Origin: Pseudomonadota bacterium
GTDB taxonomy: Bacteria; Pseudomonadota; Alphaproteobacteria; Rhizobiales; Xanthobacteraceae
Direction of reading: 5' to 3'
Length of the DNA: 64,000 nucleotides
NCBI GenBank assembly: GCA_023388935.1
Contig: JAEWFG010000235.1
Location: forward strand, 1 to 64,000
In this document: positions 52,215 to 61,214 of the stretch, piece by piece
Layout of the letters: each line of letters opens with the position of its first letter
Numbering within the stretch: the first letter of the stretch is position 1
Translations under genes and position numbers: made by a program
The notes under the pieces: model-generated
Database searches by the model: none
The model's input: the letters and a program-made list of their open reading frames with translations, nothing else
What the model was told of the DNA's origin: nothing

Positions 52215-52754
52215 TTAGTCGGCTCGCCGATTCAGGACGGCAATAAGCCGTGCATTCCAGGAAATCAATTCCCACTCGCGCATGGCTCGGAACACTTGAA
52301 AGGCCAAGTCGCGCCGGTCGTTTCTAAGGTCAATAGTTTTAACCTGTGACACGAGGCTTCTGATCCTATGGATCATCTCCTCATATAGCTCACGAATATT
52401 GAACCGATCCCGACGAAATGGATCGTAACGTCCATCGTAGTAGGATCTATCGTAAGAGGGAGAGGGAGGTGCAACCAGATCAATCTCGGCAGCAGTTAAG
52501 TGGTCAACTACAAATGAACCGATAGAATCGAGACCCTTGGAATATGTATCCGCCGCTTCTTCCAATGCTTTCACACATCTATTCTTGATATCTTCCTCTT
52601 CTCGAAGTGTTGTGACGCGATTAGCTTCCCACCCCTCAATCTCAGAGAATAGCCGCCAGAGTTCCGCGCCACCTGACAAAGCGCGCGTGCCAGCCTGTTG
52701 GAGCTGGGATTCGGCACTAGGCCACTTGATCCCGGCATTGGCGAAGAAGGTCAT
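52215..52754 (-). CDS. Soluble partner in second minus-strand cassette (179 aa)
   Basis: 179 residues. An N-terminal helical part (AELWRLFSEIEGWEANRVTTLREEEDI) and a Tyr/Asp/Arg-rich middle (SYDRSYYDGRYDPFRRDRFN) lead to a helical C-terminus (EEMIHRIRSLVSQV). No family recognised. Starts one base into the stop of the membrane-protein gene upstream, so the two are coupled. AT-richer than flanking phage genes. Confidence 0.6.
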   Translation of the reverse strand: MTFFANAGIKWPSAESQLQQAGTRALSGGAELWRLFSEIEGWEANRVTTLREEEDIKNRCVKALEEAADTYSKGLDSIGSFVVDHLTAAEIDLVAPPSPSYDRSYYDGRYDPFRRDRFNIRELYEEMIHRIRSLVSQVKTIDLRNDRRDLAFQVFRAMREWELISWNARLIAVLNRRAD

Positions 52755-53212
52755 TACACTCCCCCCAACCCAATAACGTATTGTACAAACTCTCTGCTGA
52801 GCAAATGCTTCACTTCGTCAAATCGCTTCCTAAACGGTTCCTGACGCATCGATTCCTTAATATCGTTGTCCAATAGCTTTTTGGCGTTATCGGGCAGGTC
52901 AAGGATGCTCCTAAGCTCAAAACAGCTTGCATAATAAGCAAAGATAATGCCCATGAAAATTTTGTGCTTCTCGTCTTCAGGAGCCATGTCATCCATGAAC
53001 TTCAGTTGCAATTCACGCCCCTGGATCAGCATATTGTTGTAAAGTTGGGATTGCGCGTTTTTCGTCGCCAGAGCGATGTTTACGCGTGTCGCATCGAGGC
53101 TTTGTGTCGCAGAATCAAGGCTCTTCCAAGAAAAATAGAAGCCGAGGATGACCGCGAATACCTGAACTATACTTATAATATTGGTCGTCGTTATGGGCTC
53201 AAGGTGAACCAT
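52754..53212 (-). CDS. Membrane-anchored protein in second minus-strand cassette
   Basis: About 152 residues from the ATG at 53212 (MVHLEPITTTN); a longer frame to 53272 lacks support. One membrane helix (IISIVQVFAVILGFYFSW) near the N-terminus, then a helical region typical of membrane-tethered signalling or sensor proteins (LDATRVNIALATKNAQSQLYNNML), and a soluble C-terminal half. Family not recognised. Coupled to the 179-residue gene. Confidence 0.6.
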   Translation of the reverse strand: MVHLEPITTTNIISIVQVFAVILGFYFSWKSLDSATQSLDATRVNIALATKNAQSQLYNNMLIQGRELQLKFMDDMAPEDEKHKIFMGIIFAYYASCFELRSILDLPDNAKKLLDNDIKESMRQEPFRKRFDEVKHLLSREFVQYVIGLGGV

Positions 53213-53387
53213 TGCTGCCCCCCAAATGAGCTTTACTGTTGGCTGGCGATGCCGACATCCCAACCCAAGCAACTCGACCCTCTACTTTTAATTGCTTTCC
53301 TGCCGCTCGACAAGGACATCTACCGGGGGGGTGATGATTCAAGCCCCATTCGCCTCCCAATCCCATATCAACGCAAATCATCTTCGT

Positions 53388-53528
53388 ATGGCTGACGCAG
53401 ACGATCTACGCTGCTACCGTGCGAAATCCCCCGTGCTCCCCGAGGGTGGCCGACGATATCTCGCAGAGGAGTTGCGAAAGGTCTCGCAATCCATCGGCGC
53501 CGTCAGTTCTTTCCTCTCGATTGATTGA
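53388..53528 (+). CDS. Tiny phage protein (46 aa)
   Basis: 46 residues: MADADDLRCYRAKSPVLPEGG, then RRYLAEELRKVSQSIGAVSSF and LSID. The phrase EGGRRYLAEELRKVSQSI is of a kind often seen in small phage tail-fibre-associated or helper proteins. No ribosome site stands out and the end overlaps the convergent 96-residue gene by 26 bases. Confidence 0.5.
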   Translation: MADADDLRCYRAKSPVLPEGGRRYLAEELRKVSQSIGAVSSFLSID

Positions 53529-53793
53529 CGCAATCGCGGAGTTTTCCGATCAGGGCGGCGGTCAGCAGCGTGGCGTGGCCGTCCTTTGCGATGGCGTAAA
53601 TGAGCGCACGCCGGGTATAGGCGCCCGGCTCGCTTTCGATCGCACGGGCCGCACGTACCGCATCAAAAACGGTGGCGGCCTTTTCGACGCGGTATTGACC
53701 GCGACCGAGGAAGACCGATGCCGTGAAATGATCGGCGGCGCGGATGGCGGCGATAGCGCGCGCCTCGATCTCGGGATGCTCGGCTTTGCTCAA
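53503..53793 (-). CDS. Unknown small protein (96 aa), minus strand
   Basis: 96 residues: FTASVFLGRGQYRVEKAATV, then FDAVRAARAIESEPGAYTRR and ALIYAIAKDGHATLL. The pattern of a GRG turn and a final A-L-I-Y-A-I strand is shared with small proteins on rhizobial phages and plasmids that I have seen, but no named family comes to mind. GC content is like the host phage genes, unlike the cassette just upstream. Base 53794 and after lead to the terminase. Confidence 0.6.
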   Translation of the reverse strand: MSKAEHPEIEARAIAAIRAADHFTASVFLGRGQYRVEKAATVFDAVRAARAIESEPGAYTRRALIYAIAKDGHATLLTAALIGKLRDCVNQSRGKN

Positions 53794-53969
53794 TTCCGAT
53801 TTCTGCTTTTGACCCGCGCGGAATTGCGGGGGATCTCGACCCCCGAGGCCGGGTGGCTGGATCGGTCAGCGCCCGGCGAGTTTCCGGGCCAATTCCCCGG
53901 CGGAGTGGCCCAGATTTAGGCCACTAGTCGGTGGTTGGAAGATCCTCCAGGTCGATTTCGAGGCTAAAA

Positions 53970-54647
53970 ATGGCGGAAGATCAAAGGGTTACGGCGCCTC
54001 CGGAAAGGCCCGTAAGAGCCTCACAGGGCGGCCCCGATCCCGGCGGCCCTTCCGGCGCCCCGGGCGGCCATGCCGCACCAGCGGGCGCGGACGGCGGCGG
54101 GCGCGGTCAACTACTGACGAGCAATCTTGCCGGGCGCCTTCTCATGGTCTCGGCAGAGCGCGTGCGCCAATTGGCGAAAGAGGGATGGATCGAAAAGCAG
54201 GGCAAGGACCAGTTTTATCTGGTCGATGTCGTGCAAGGGTACATCCGCTTTCGCAACGACAGCGATCGGCGCGCGCAGAAGTCCGCCGCCGATAGCCGGG
54301 TCCGCGACGCCCGGGCGCGCGAGATCGAATTGCGCAATGCTTTGCGCGAGGGCCGACTGATCGAAACGGAGGAAGCGCTTTCGATCGTCGAGGAAATGGT
54401 CGGAATTTTCCGCGCCGAAACGGCGGGCCTGCCCGCCAGGGTGACGCGCGATCTGCAATTCCGAAGAACGATTGAGACCGCAGTAAATGACATCCTCGAA
54501 CGGATCGCGGACCTTGCCGGCGAAAGGGGACGCGCTTTGGCAGCGGCTCGCGCTGCTAGCGAAGCCCTCGCGGCCGATGCCGCCCGACGTGTGGGCGGCG
54601 GAGAACAGAATATATCCGCAGACGGCGGGAGTGCCGGGACCGCGTGA
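53970..54647 (+). CDS. Terminase small subunit (Nu1-like)
   Basis: 225 residues from ATG 53970 with GAGG upstream. After a Gly/Pro-rich start, a winged-helix DNA-binding part (LTSNLAGRLLMVSAERVRQLAKEGW) matches the lambda Nu1 terminase small subunit, followed by helices (LREGRLIETEEALSIVEEMVGIF) that join the large subunit. The end overlaps the large subunit gene by about 160 bases, an unusually long overlap in a different frame. Recognises phage DNA for packaging. Confidence 0.85.
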   Translation: MAEDQRVTAPPERPVRASQGGPDPGGPSGAPGGHAAPAGADGGGRGQLLTSNLAGRLLMVSAERVRQLAKEGWIEKQGKDQFYLVDVVQGYIRFRNDSDRRAQKSAADSRVRDARAREIELRNALREGRLIETEEALSIVEEMVGIFRAETAGLPARVTRDLQFRRTIETAVNDILERIADLAGERGRALAAARAASEALAADAARRVGGGEQNISADGGSAGTA

Positions 54648-56496
54648 TCCGCATCTGACGCCATACATCATCGAGCCCGAGCGCATGGTGGCCTCGGGTG
54701 CGTCGCGTCGCGTCATCTTGATGTTCGGCGCGCAAACGGGGAAGACCGACGCGGTTCTCGATTGCTGTGGCCAGCGCCTCGATCAGCGGCCCGCGCCGAT
54801 CCTGTACGTCGGCCCGAACAAGCAATTCCTAACCGAGCAATTCGAGCCGCGAGTCATGTCGCTGCTCGATGAAGCGCCGACGCTGACGAACAAGATCGCG
54901 CGCGGAAAGCGCATGACGAAAACGCGCAAGCTGGTGGCGGGCGTCCCATTTCGTCTCGCTCACGCCGGATCGTCGTCCGCCCTGAAATCCGACCCCGCAG
55001 CGCTCGCGATCGTCGATGAATACGACGAGATGAGAGGCGACGTGAACGAGCAGGGCGGCCCGCTCGGTCTGGTCGAGCGGCGCGGCGACACCTATGCGGA
55101 TTTCGTTTGCGTGGTCACGTCCACCCCATCGCGCGGACGGGTCGAGGCGGTCGAGGACCATCGATCGGGTCTGATCTTTTGGGACGTCGCCATGTCGGAC
55201 GATATCGAAAGCCCGATCTGGCAGCTATGGCAGCAGGGCACGCGCTATCATTGGTGCTGGCCGTGCCCGCATTGCGAGGACTATTTCGTCCCGCGCTTCA
55301 ATTTGATGCGGTGGCCTCCGAATGCCACGCCGATGGCTGCGGCGCGCGAGACCTATCTCGAATGTCCGCGCTGCGGCGGCGTGATCGACGACCAGCACAA
55401 AGTCGCGATGAATGAGCGCGGGCGCTATGTGGCGCCAGGTCAAACGATCGACAAGGCGGGCGAGGTCCGTGGCCAGCCGCCGGATACCATGGCGACAAGC
55501 TATTGGGTGTCCGGTCTCGCGTCGCCGTTCGTTACGTTCGGCGAGCGCATCCGGGTTTATCTCGAGGCGGTCGCCATGGGCGATCCGGCCGAAATCCAGC
55601 AGGCAATCAATGCCGGCTTCGGCGAACTCTGGTCGGCCGGCGGCGGCGAGGTGCCCGAGTGGGCTGAGATCAAGGAGAAGTCGAGGCTCGCCAGCTACGA
55701 TCGCGGCGAAGTGCCCGACGGCGTTCTCCGTCTCTCGATCGCGATCGACGTACAAAAGCAGTCGATGCCCTTCGTTATTCGCGGGTGGGGACCGCGCGCG
55801 ACGTCCTGGCTGATTGATTGGGGTTATCTGCGCGGCGACACCGCCGAGCCCGAGATTTGGGACGAGTTGGCGCACTTCATCGCCGAGCCGGTCGACGGGA
55901 TGCCGATCAACGTGGCTTTCATCGATAGCGGTTTCCGGCCCGGCAAAAAGGACACGCTCCCGCTCAATCGGATTTACGAATTCTGTCGCCGATTTCCCAA
56001 GCGGGTACGGCCGACGAAGGGATCGAGCGGCCCGATGCGGGTCCCGCTGTTGCTCTCCAAGATCGAGATCAACCATGCCGGCAAGGCAGCGAAATTCGGT
56101 CTCGACCTTCTGCGGCTCGATACCGACCACTGGAAATGCTGGGTGCATGAACGCCTGCGCTGGCCCGAGCAGCAGATCGGCGCATGGCATGTGCCGCGCG
56201 GCGTCGATGACGACTATTGCCGGCAAATCGTATCGGAAGCGCGGGTCAAGAAGCCGAACGGCCTGCCGGAGTGGGTGCAGCTCTCGAAACATAACCACTT
56301 CCTCGATTGCGAGGCGATGAGTGCGGCGGCGAGCTATTTGATGAACATGCAGCGCGTCGCGCCGTTGCCGTCGAAACAACCGGACGAGGACGAGCGCGAG
56401 GCCGAGCCCGCGCCGCCCAATCAGCCGCCGCCAACAGTGACGCTGCCGCGCTTCCCGCGTGCGGCGCGCCGGATTGTGCGGTCAAACTATCTTTAG
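54487..56496 (+). CDS. Terminase large subunit (GpA family)
   Basis: 669 residues. ATPase domain with LMFGAQTGKTD (about residue 80-88) as the Walker-type loop and LAIVDEYDEM (about 173-182) as Walker B, followed by a zinc-binding pair CPHCEDYF ... CPRCGGVI. The C-terminal nuclease domain includes NVAFIDSGF. Lambda GpA-like packaging motor that cuts and translocates DNA. ATG 54487 lies inside the small subunit gene; an internal MPPDVWAAEN start at 54577 is also possible. Confidence 0.93.
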   Translation: MTSSNGSRTLPAKGDALWQRLALLAKPSRPMPPDVWAAENRIYPQTAGVPGPRDPHLTPYIIEPERMVASGASRRVILMFGAQTGKTDAVLDCCGQRLDQRPAPILYVGPNKQFLTEQFEPRVMSLLDEAPTLTNKIARGKRMTKTRKLVAGVPFRLAHAGSSSALKSDPAALAIVDEYDEMRGDVNEQGGPLGLVERRGDTYADFVCVVTSTPSRGRVEAVEDHRSGLIFWDVAMSDDIESPIWQLWQQGTRYHWCWPCPHCEDYFVPRFNLMRWPPNATPMAAARETYLECPRCGGVIDDQHKVAMNERGRYVAPGQTIDKAGEVRGQPPDTMATSYWVSGLASPFVTFGERIRVYLEAVAMGDPAEIQQAINAGFGELWSAGGGEVPEWAEIKEKSRLASYDRGEVPDGVLRLSIAIDVQKQSMPFVIRGWGPRATSWLIDWGYLRGDTAEPEIWDELAHFIAEPVDGMPINVAFIDSGFRPGKKDTLPLNRIYEFCRRFPKRVRPTKGSSGPMRVPLLLSKIEINHAGKAAKFGLDLLRLDTDHWKCWVHERLRWPEQQIGAWHVPRGVDDDYCRQIVSEARVKKPNGLPEWVQLSKHNHFLDCEAMSAAASYLMNMQRVAPLPSKQPDEDEREAEPAPPNQPPPTVTLPRFPRAARRIVRSNYL

Positions 56497-56505
56497 GAGC
56501 GCCAG

Positions 56506-56712
56506 ATGGCTCAGTACACGCAGCAGCAGATCACGGAGATCATCAGCGCCATAGCGTCGGGCGCGGAGCGAGTGAGCTATGGCGACAAGTCGGTCGAATA
56601 CCGCTCGCTGTCAGATCTTCGCCAACTGCTTTCGACGATGACAGACGATGTGATGGGCACCCCCGCGCGGCGCTCGTTCCGGATGTACTCTCCGGCGGGT
56701 AAGGGCCTGTAA
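56506..56712 (+). CDS. Head-tail joining protein, gpW-like
   Basis: 68 residues: ITEIISAIASGAERVSYGDKSVEYRSL, then LRQLLSTM. The helix followed by a two-strand hairpin (V-x-Y-G-D-K-x-V-E-Y-R) is the lambda gpW fold, which plugs the portal and starts tail attachment. Ribosome site GGAG upstream. Sits between terminase and portal as in lambda. Confidence 0.9.
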   Translation: MAQYTQQQITEIISAIASGAERVSYGDKSVEYRSLSDLRQLLSTMTDDVMGTPARRSFRMYSPAGKGL

Positions 56713-56714
56713 AG

Positions 56715-58295
56715 ATGCCGGCTGCCGCCGCAGTCTCCGAAAAGCCGCGCGTTCGCGTGAAGGCTGGCCGAGCATTCACCAATCAGCTTGCGCCGAACGA
56801 TCCGAGCGGGGGCGGCGGCACGCTGCGGCAAACCGGGTTCGACGGCGCGCGCTACGGACGGCGCCTTGCGCCATGGAAGCCGGCGTCGACCACATCGAAC
56901 GTCATCATGTCGTGGCAGGGCGAGCTTTTGCGCGCCCGCGCGCGCGATGTGCTGCGGAATAACCCGCATGCGGTCGCGGCTTCGGAGAATTTTGCGAGCA
57001 ATCTTGTCGGCGCCGGGATCAAGCCGTCTTCGCTGATCGCGGACCTCGATCAGCGAGCGGAAATTCAGCAAGGCTGGCTCGATTGGACCGACGAATGCGA
57101 TGCCGACGGCGTTGCCGATTTCTACGGGATGCAGTCGCTCGCCGCCCGCGCTCTGTTCGAGGCGGGCGAGTGTTTCATCCGCTTCCGCGCGCGCCGGCCG
57201 GAAGATGGACTTACGACGCCGCTGCAAATCCAGATGCTCGAAAGCGAGATGTTGCCTTATTGGGACAATCGCTTTGCGCCGAACGGCAATTACATCATGA
57301 ACGGCGTCGAGTTCGATTTTCGAGGGCGCCGCGTCGCCTATTGGTTCTTTGTGCAGCATCCTGGCGACGGCCCGATCGAGCCGGATGGGATCACAACCGA
57401 GCAGGTACGTGTCCCTGCCGATCAAGTCTTGCACATCTTCCGTCCCACGCGCCCCGGCCAAGTCCGGGGCGTTCCATTAGTGACGCCCGGGTTGGTCAAG
57501 CTTTACTTCCTCGACCAATACGACGACGCCGAACTCGACCGGAAGAAGATCGCGGCGATGTATGCGGGGTTCGTCACGTCGCCCGCGCCGGAAGATGTGT
57601 TGCCCGATGTCGAGGGCGACGAGAACAGCGATCAAGTCGGCATTGCGCCGCTTGAACCGGGCACGATGCAGGCGCTGCTGCCGGGCGAGGACATCAAGTT
57701 CTCCGAGCCTGCGGATGTCGGCGGGTCCTATGAGGCGTTCCAGTACCGTAACCAACTCGCGGTCTTTTCCGCGATGGGCGTGCCCTACATGCTGGGGACC
57801 GGCGACACGCGGCGCGCGTCCTATTCCAGTCTGCGCGGCGTCATCATCGAATATCGGCGCCGCCTTGAGCAGTTGCAGCACAACGTGATGGTGTTCCAGT
57901 TCTGCCGCGCGGTGTGGCGGCGCTGGATGACTGATGCCGTCCTGGCGGGCTCGCTTTCGCTGCCCGGCTTCCTCGATCGGCAGCAGGCGATGACCCGGGC
58001 GAAATGGATCGCGCCGCGCTTCGAATGGGTCGACCCGCTCAAAGATCGCCAAGCCGAAAAGCTGGCCGTCGACAGCGGCTTCAAGTCGCGCAGCGATGTT
58101 ATCGAGGCCGAGGGCTACGATCCCGAGGAGACCGATCAGCGCATCGCGGCGGACAAGGGGCGCGAAGAACGGCTCGGCCTTAATTTTCCGATCCATGGCG
58201 CGTCGGCGACGCAGCCCACCGATCCGAATGCCTCCGATCCGCAGGAAGTCGCGGACGCGGCGCAAGAGCTAACCGGCGAGGACGCCGCAGCATAG
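56715..58295 (+). CDS. Portal protein (lambda family)
   Basis: 526 residues starting two bases after the gpW stop. LRARARDVLRNNPHAVAASENFASNLVG, FEAGECFIRFRARRPEDGL and AFQYRNQLAVFSAMGVPYMLGTGDT match the lambda portal (gpB) family, which forms the ring through which DNA enters the head. Some members of this family are followed by a separate protease, as here. Confidence 0.95.
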   Translation: MPAAAAVSEKPRVRVKAGRAFTNQLAPNDPSGGGGTLRQTGFDGARYGRRLAPWKPASTTSNVIMSWQGELLRARARDVLRNNPHAVAASENFASNLVGAGIKPSSLIADLDQRAEIQQGWLDWTDECDADGVADFYGMQSLAARALFEAGECFIRFRARRPEDGLTTPLQIQMLESEMLPYWDNRFAPNGNYIMNGVEFDFRGRRVAYWFFVQHPGDGPIEPDGITTEQVRVPADQVLHIFRPTRPGQVRGVPLVTPGLVKLYFLDQYDDAELDRKKIAAMYAGFVTSPAPEDVLPDVEGDENSDQVGIAPLEPGTMQALLPGEDIKFSEPADVGGSYEAFQYRNQLAVFSAMGVPYMLGTGDTRRASYSSLRGVIIEYRRRLEQLQHNVMVFQFCRAVWRRWMTDAVLAGSLSLPGFLDRQQAMTRAKWIAPRFEWVDPLKDRQAEKLAVDSGFKSRSDVIEAEGYDPEETDQRIAADKGREERLGLNFPIHGASATQPTDPNASDPQEVADAAQELTGEDAAA

Positions 58296-58304
58296 GAGCA
58301 CACG

Positions 58305-59342
58305 ATGCGCCGTTGGTTTTCCATGAAAAAGCTCGATGACAAGTCGGGCGAGGTCCTGATCTATGACGAGATCGGCAAGTCTTGGTGGAACGAAGACGCG
58401 ATGTCCGCCAAGCATTTTGACGACGAGTTGAAGGCGCTCGGCGACGTCGAGAGCATCATCTTGCGGATCAATTCGCCCGGCGGCGACGCCTTTGACGGCC
58501 TCGCGATCCACAACACGATCAAGAACCACGCCGCGACGTTCACGGCGCAGATTGACGGCATCGCCGCGTCGGCGGCCTCGATCATCGCCATGGCGGCGGA
58601 CACCATCGTGATGCCCGAGAACGCGTTCGTGCTGATCCATGGCGCATCCGGGTTTGCGATGGGCAACGCGCAGGATATGCGCGCGATGGCCGATGATCTC
58701 GATCGGTTGGATAAATCCATCGTTGCAACATACGCCAACCGCTCGGGCCAGGACATCGAGAAAATCCAATCGATCATGAAAGAGGATCGATTGATGGACG
58801 CCAACGAGGCGAAAGGACTCGGCCTTTGCGACGAGATCAAAGGCGCAGCAAAGATGGCGGCGACGTACTCGCTGCGGCTATTGCCCCCCAATGCGGCGGC
58901 GAAGTTCAAAACCGTCATCGAACCAACCGACGAGCGGGAGCCGCCTTCCGGAACGTCGGTTGTGGAGCCGGGCCCTCAACAGCAGCAACAGTTGCAATCG
59001 CAGGGCCCGGCTCCAACCACGCGCAATGAGAACGGCGGCGGCGCGGAAGTGATCTCCCTCGACGCGGCGCGCGCGGAGGGCAGCGAACAGGCAATGTCCT
59101 ACGTGAACGAAGTCAACTCGCTCTGCGCTCTCGCAGGCATGCCGGCGATGGCGCGGGACTTCATCGCGAAGAAAGAGGCGGTCGACAACGTTCGCAAAAA
59201 GCTGATCGAGGCGCGCGCAAGCGCCGATGAACGGCTTGAAGCGCAGCATCATCGGGCGATGCCGACGCAGGCGGCGCGGGAGAAAACCGCCGCTGCGTGG
59301 AGCAGGGTCGCCGATCAGTTGAATGCGCGGCTTCGCAAGTAA
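58305..59342 (+). CDS. Head maturation protease, ClpP-related
   Basis: 345 residues. ILRINSPGGDAFDGLAIHNTI, a nucleophile serine in GIAASAAS (about residue 89), and the histidine in AFVLIHGASG (about 112) give the ClpP-type active site; EDRLMDANEAKGLGLCDEI closes the domain. The C-terminal 130 residues are a Gln/Ala-rich region and a helix, probably scaffolding, so this is a protease-scaffold fusion like lambda gpC/Nu3. Cleaves scaffold and capsid during head assembly. Confidence 0.93.
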   Translation: MRRWFSMKKLDDKSGEVLIYDEIGKSWWNEDAMSAKHFDDELKALGDVESIILRINSPGGDAFDGLAIHNTIKNHAATFTAQIDGIAASAASIIAMAADTIVMPENAFVLIHGASGFAMGNAQDMRAMADDLDRLDKSIVATYANRSGQDIEKIQSIMKEDRLMDANEAKGLGLCDEIKGAAKMAATYSLRLLPPNAAAKFKTVIEPTDEREPPSGTSVVEPGPQQQQQLQSQGPAPTTRNENGGGAEVISLDAARAEGSEQAMSYVNEVNSLCALAGMPAMARDFIAKKEAVDNVRKKLIEARASADERLEAQHHRAMPTQAAREKTAAAWSRVADQLNARLRK

Positions 59343-59365
59343 CCCACCGCAAGTAGGAGAAACAC

Positions 59366-59734
59366 ATGGCTACCCTTATCGAAGGTCGGCACCCGGGCGA
59401 GTTCATCCTGTCGGAAGCGAACGGCCAGCGCTCGCGCGAGAATATCACGATTGGCGCCTCGCAAACGATCGTTCCCGGTCAAGTGCTCGGCGTGATCACC
59501 GCGTCGGGGCAGGGTGTAGTTCTCGCGCCCGGTGCGTCGGATGGATCGCAGAACGCGGCAGCAATCGCGATCTATGGCGCAACCACCGGCGCGGGTGAGA
59601 CGGCACGGATTGCCGTGATCGCGCGGCAAGCGGAAGTGAACGGCAACATCCTGACTTGGCCCTCCGGCATCACTGCCCCGCAGAAGACTGCGGCAATCGC
59701 CGCGCTCAAGACGGCTGGCGTCATCGTCCGCTAG
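59366..59734 (+). CDS. Head decoration protein (gpD-like)
   Basis: 122 residues. PGEFILSEANGQRSRENITIGA, VLGVITASGQGVVLAPGASDG and ARIAVIARQAEVNGNILTWP match the lambda gpD / HDPD family, trimers that stabilise the expanded head. AGGAG precedes the ATG. Between protease and major capsid as in lambda-like heads. Confidence 0.92.
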   Translation: MATLIEGRHPGEFILSEANGQRSRENITIGASQTIVPGQVLGVITASGQGVVLAPGASDGSQNAAAIAIYGATTGAGETARIAVIARQAEVNGNILTWPSGITAPQKTAAIAALKTAGVIVR

Positions 59735-59843
59735 TCGCGGGCATCTCTCCCTAACCATCAAATCCCACTGGCCTCGATCAACCACGGCGGCGCTGCTGTC
59801 GGGGATGCGGTGGCTTTTGTCTGTTTGAAAAGGAAAAACGCAA

Positions 59844-60869
59844 ATGCCAATGCTGGACATCTTCAACAGCGATGCATTCTCCGTCGTCTCGCTGACCGAT
59901 GCCATCAACAAGCTGCGGTTTGTGCCCGGCTATCTGGGCTCGACGGGCCTCTTCACCGAGAGCGGCGTCGTCACCACGTCCGTTGCAATCGAGCAGAAGA
60001 ACAACATTCTCTCCCTTGTACCGCCGACGCCGCGCGGCGGGCCCGGCATCACCTTGGACAAGGGCAAGCGCTCGATGCTCTCCCTCAACGTCCCGCACTT
60101 CGAAATCAACGACGCGGTGATGGCGGAGGAAGTCCAGAATATCCGTCCGTTCGGCCAGGAGAGCGGCGAGGATAGCGTTATGCGGCTCGTCGGCGAGCGT
60201 ATGCAGGTCGACGGACAGTCGCACGAGGCGACTATCGAGTATTCGCGCATCGGTGCGGTGAAGGGTCTCGTCACCTATGCCGACGGCTCGTCGCTCAACC
60301 TCTTTAATACGTTCGGCGTCGCGCAGGCGGCGGAGATCAATTTCGATCTCGAAAATGCCAACCCGGCGGGTGGTGCGCTGCGGACCAAGTGTGCCGGCGT
60401 TACCCGCGCCATGGCGGCTGCGCTCGATGGCACACCGTTCACCGGGCTTGAAGCGCTTTGCGGCGACAATTTCTTCGACAGCCTGATCGCACATCCCGAA
60501 GTGCGAGCCACTTATCTCAACTACCAAGCCGCCGCTGAACTGCGGCAGGCATACATCACCGGCGGCGGGCTGACTTTCGGCTCGTTTGCGTTCGGCGGCA
60601 TACAGTGGACGAACTATCGCGGCTCGGTCGGGTCGACCGCGTACATTGATGCCGATAAATGCCACATCTATCCGACCGGCGTGCCCGGCCTGTTCCGGAC
60701 CTATTTCGCGCCCGCCGACTACATCGAGACCGTTAACACGCTCGGGCAGGCGCGATACGTGCGGCAGTACGTGATGCCGAACAACAAAGGCGTCCATCTC
60801 GACGTGCAGACGAACAATCTCAATATCTGCACGCGCCCGGCGACGCTGATCCCGGGCCGGCGGAAGTAA
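59844..60869 (+). CDS. Major capsid protein (gpE family)
   Basis: 341 residues. MPMLDIFNSDAFSVVSLTDAINKLRF begins the lambda gpE-type capsid, and further blocks LSLNVPHFEINDAVMAEEVQNIRPF and FRTYFAPADYIETVNTLGQ are typical. Forms the icosahedral shell with gpD on the surface. AAAGGAAAAA upstream of ATG 59844 gives the ribosome site. Confidence 0.95.
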   Translation: MPMLDIFNSDAFSVVSLTDAINKLRFVPGYLGSTGLFTESGVVTTSVAIEQKNNILSLVPPTPRGGPGITLDKGKRSMLSLNVPHFEINDAVMAEEVQNIRPFGQESGEDSVMRLVGERMQVDGQSHEATIEYSRIGAVKGLVTYADGSSLNLFNTFGVAQAAEINFDLENANPAGGALRTKCAGVTRAMAAALDGTPFTGLEALCGDNFFDSLIAHPEVRATYLNYQAAAELRQAYITGGGLTFGSFAFGGIQWTNYRGSVGSTAYIDADKCHIYPTGVPGLFRTYFAPADYIETVNTLGQARYVRQYVMPNNKGVHLDVQTNNLNICTRPATLIPGRRK

Positions 60870-61214
60870 GTGGACTTCTCTCAACTCGTCCTGGCGCCGG
60901 GTATCAATGCGTTCGGCATCGCGGTCACTGTGATGCCCGATGCCTCGCAGCCCGGCCAGCTCGCCTATGTCGCGCGCGGCGTGTTCTCGTCGGCGCCGAT
61001 CAACGTGACGATGGAGGACGGTACAACGTTCTCCGATCAGCAGACCACGCTCGGCATCCGCTTGCGCGAATTCATCGTGCCGCCGGTCAACGGCGATCGG
61101 ATCAAGCCAACGGAAGGCGAGGCCGCTGGCGTTACGTTTTGGGTTGGCGATAGCTCGACCGACGGTCAAGGCGGCATGACGTTGTTGCTGCGCAGGACGG
61201 CCCCGCGCCAATGA
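60870..61214 (+). CDS. Head-tail connector (FII-like)
   Basis: 114 residues starting at GTG 60870, immediately after the capsid stop. Beta-rich with ITVMPDASQPGQLAYVA-like strands, ending MTLLLRRTAPRQ, and of the size of Phage_attach/FII-type connectors between portal and tail. Assignment rests on position and size. Stop overlaps the next start. Confidence 0.7.
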   Translation: MDFSQLVLAPGINAFGIAVTVMPDASQPGQLAYVARGVFSSAPINVTMEDGTTFSDQQTTLGIRLREFIVPPVNGDRIKPTEGEAAGVTFWVGDSSTDGQGGMTLLLRRTAPRQ

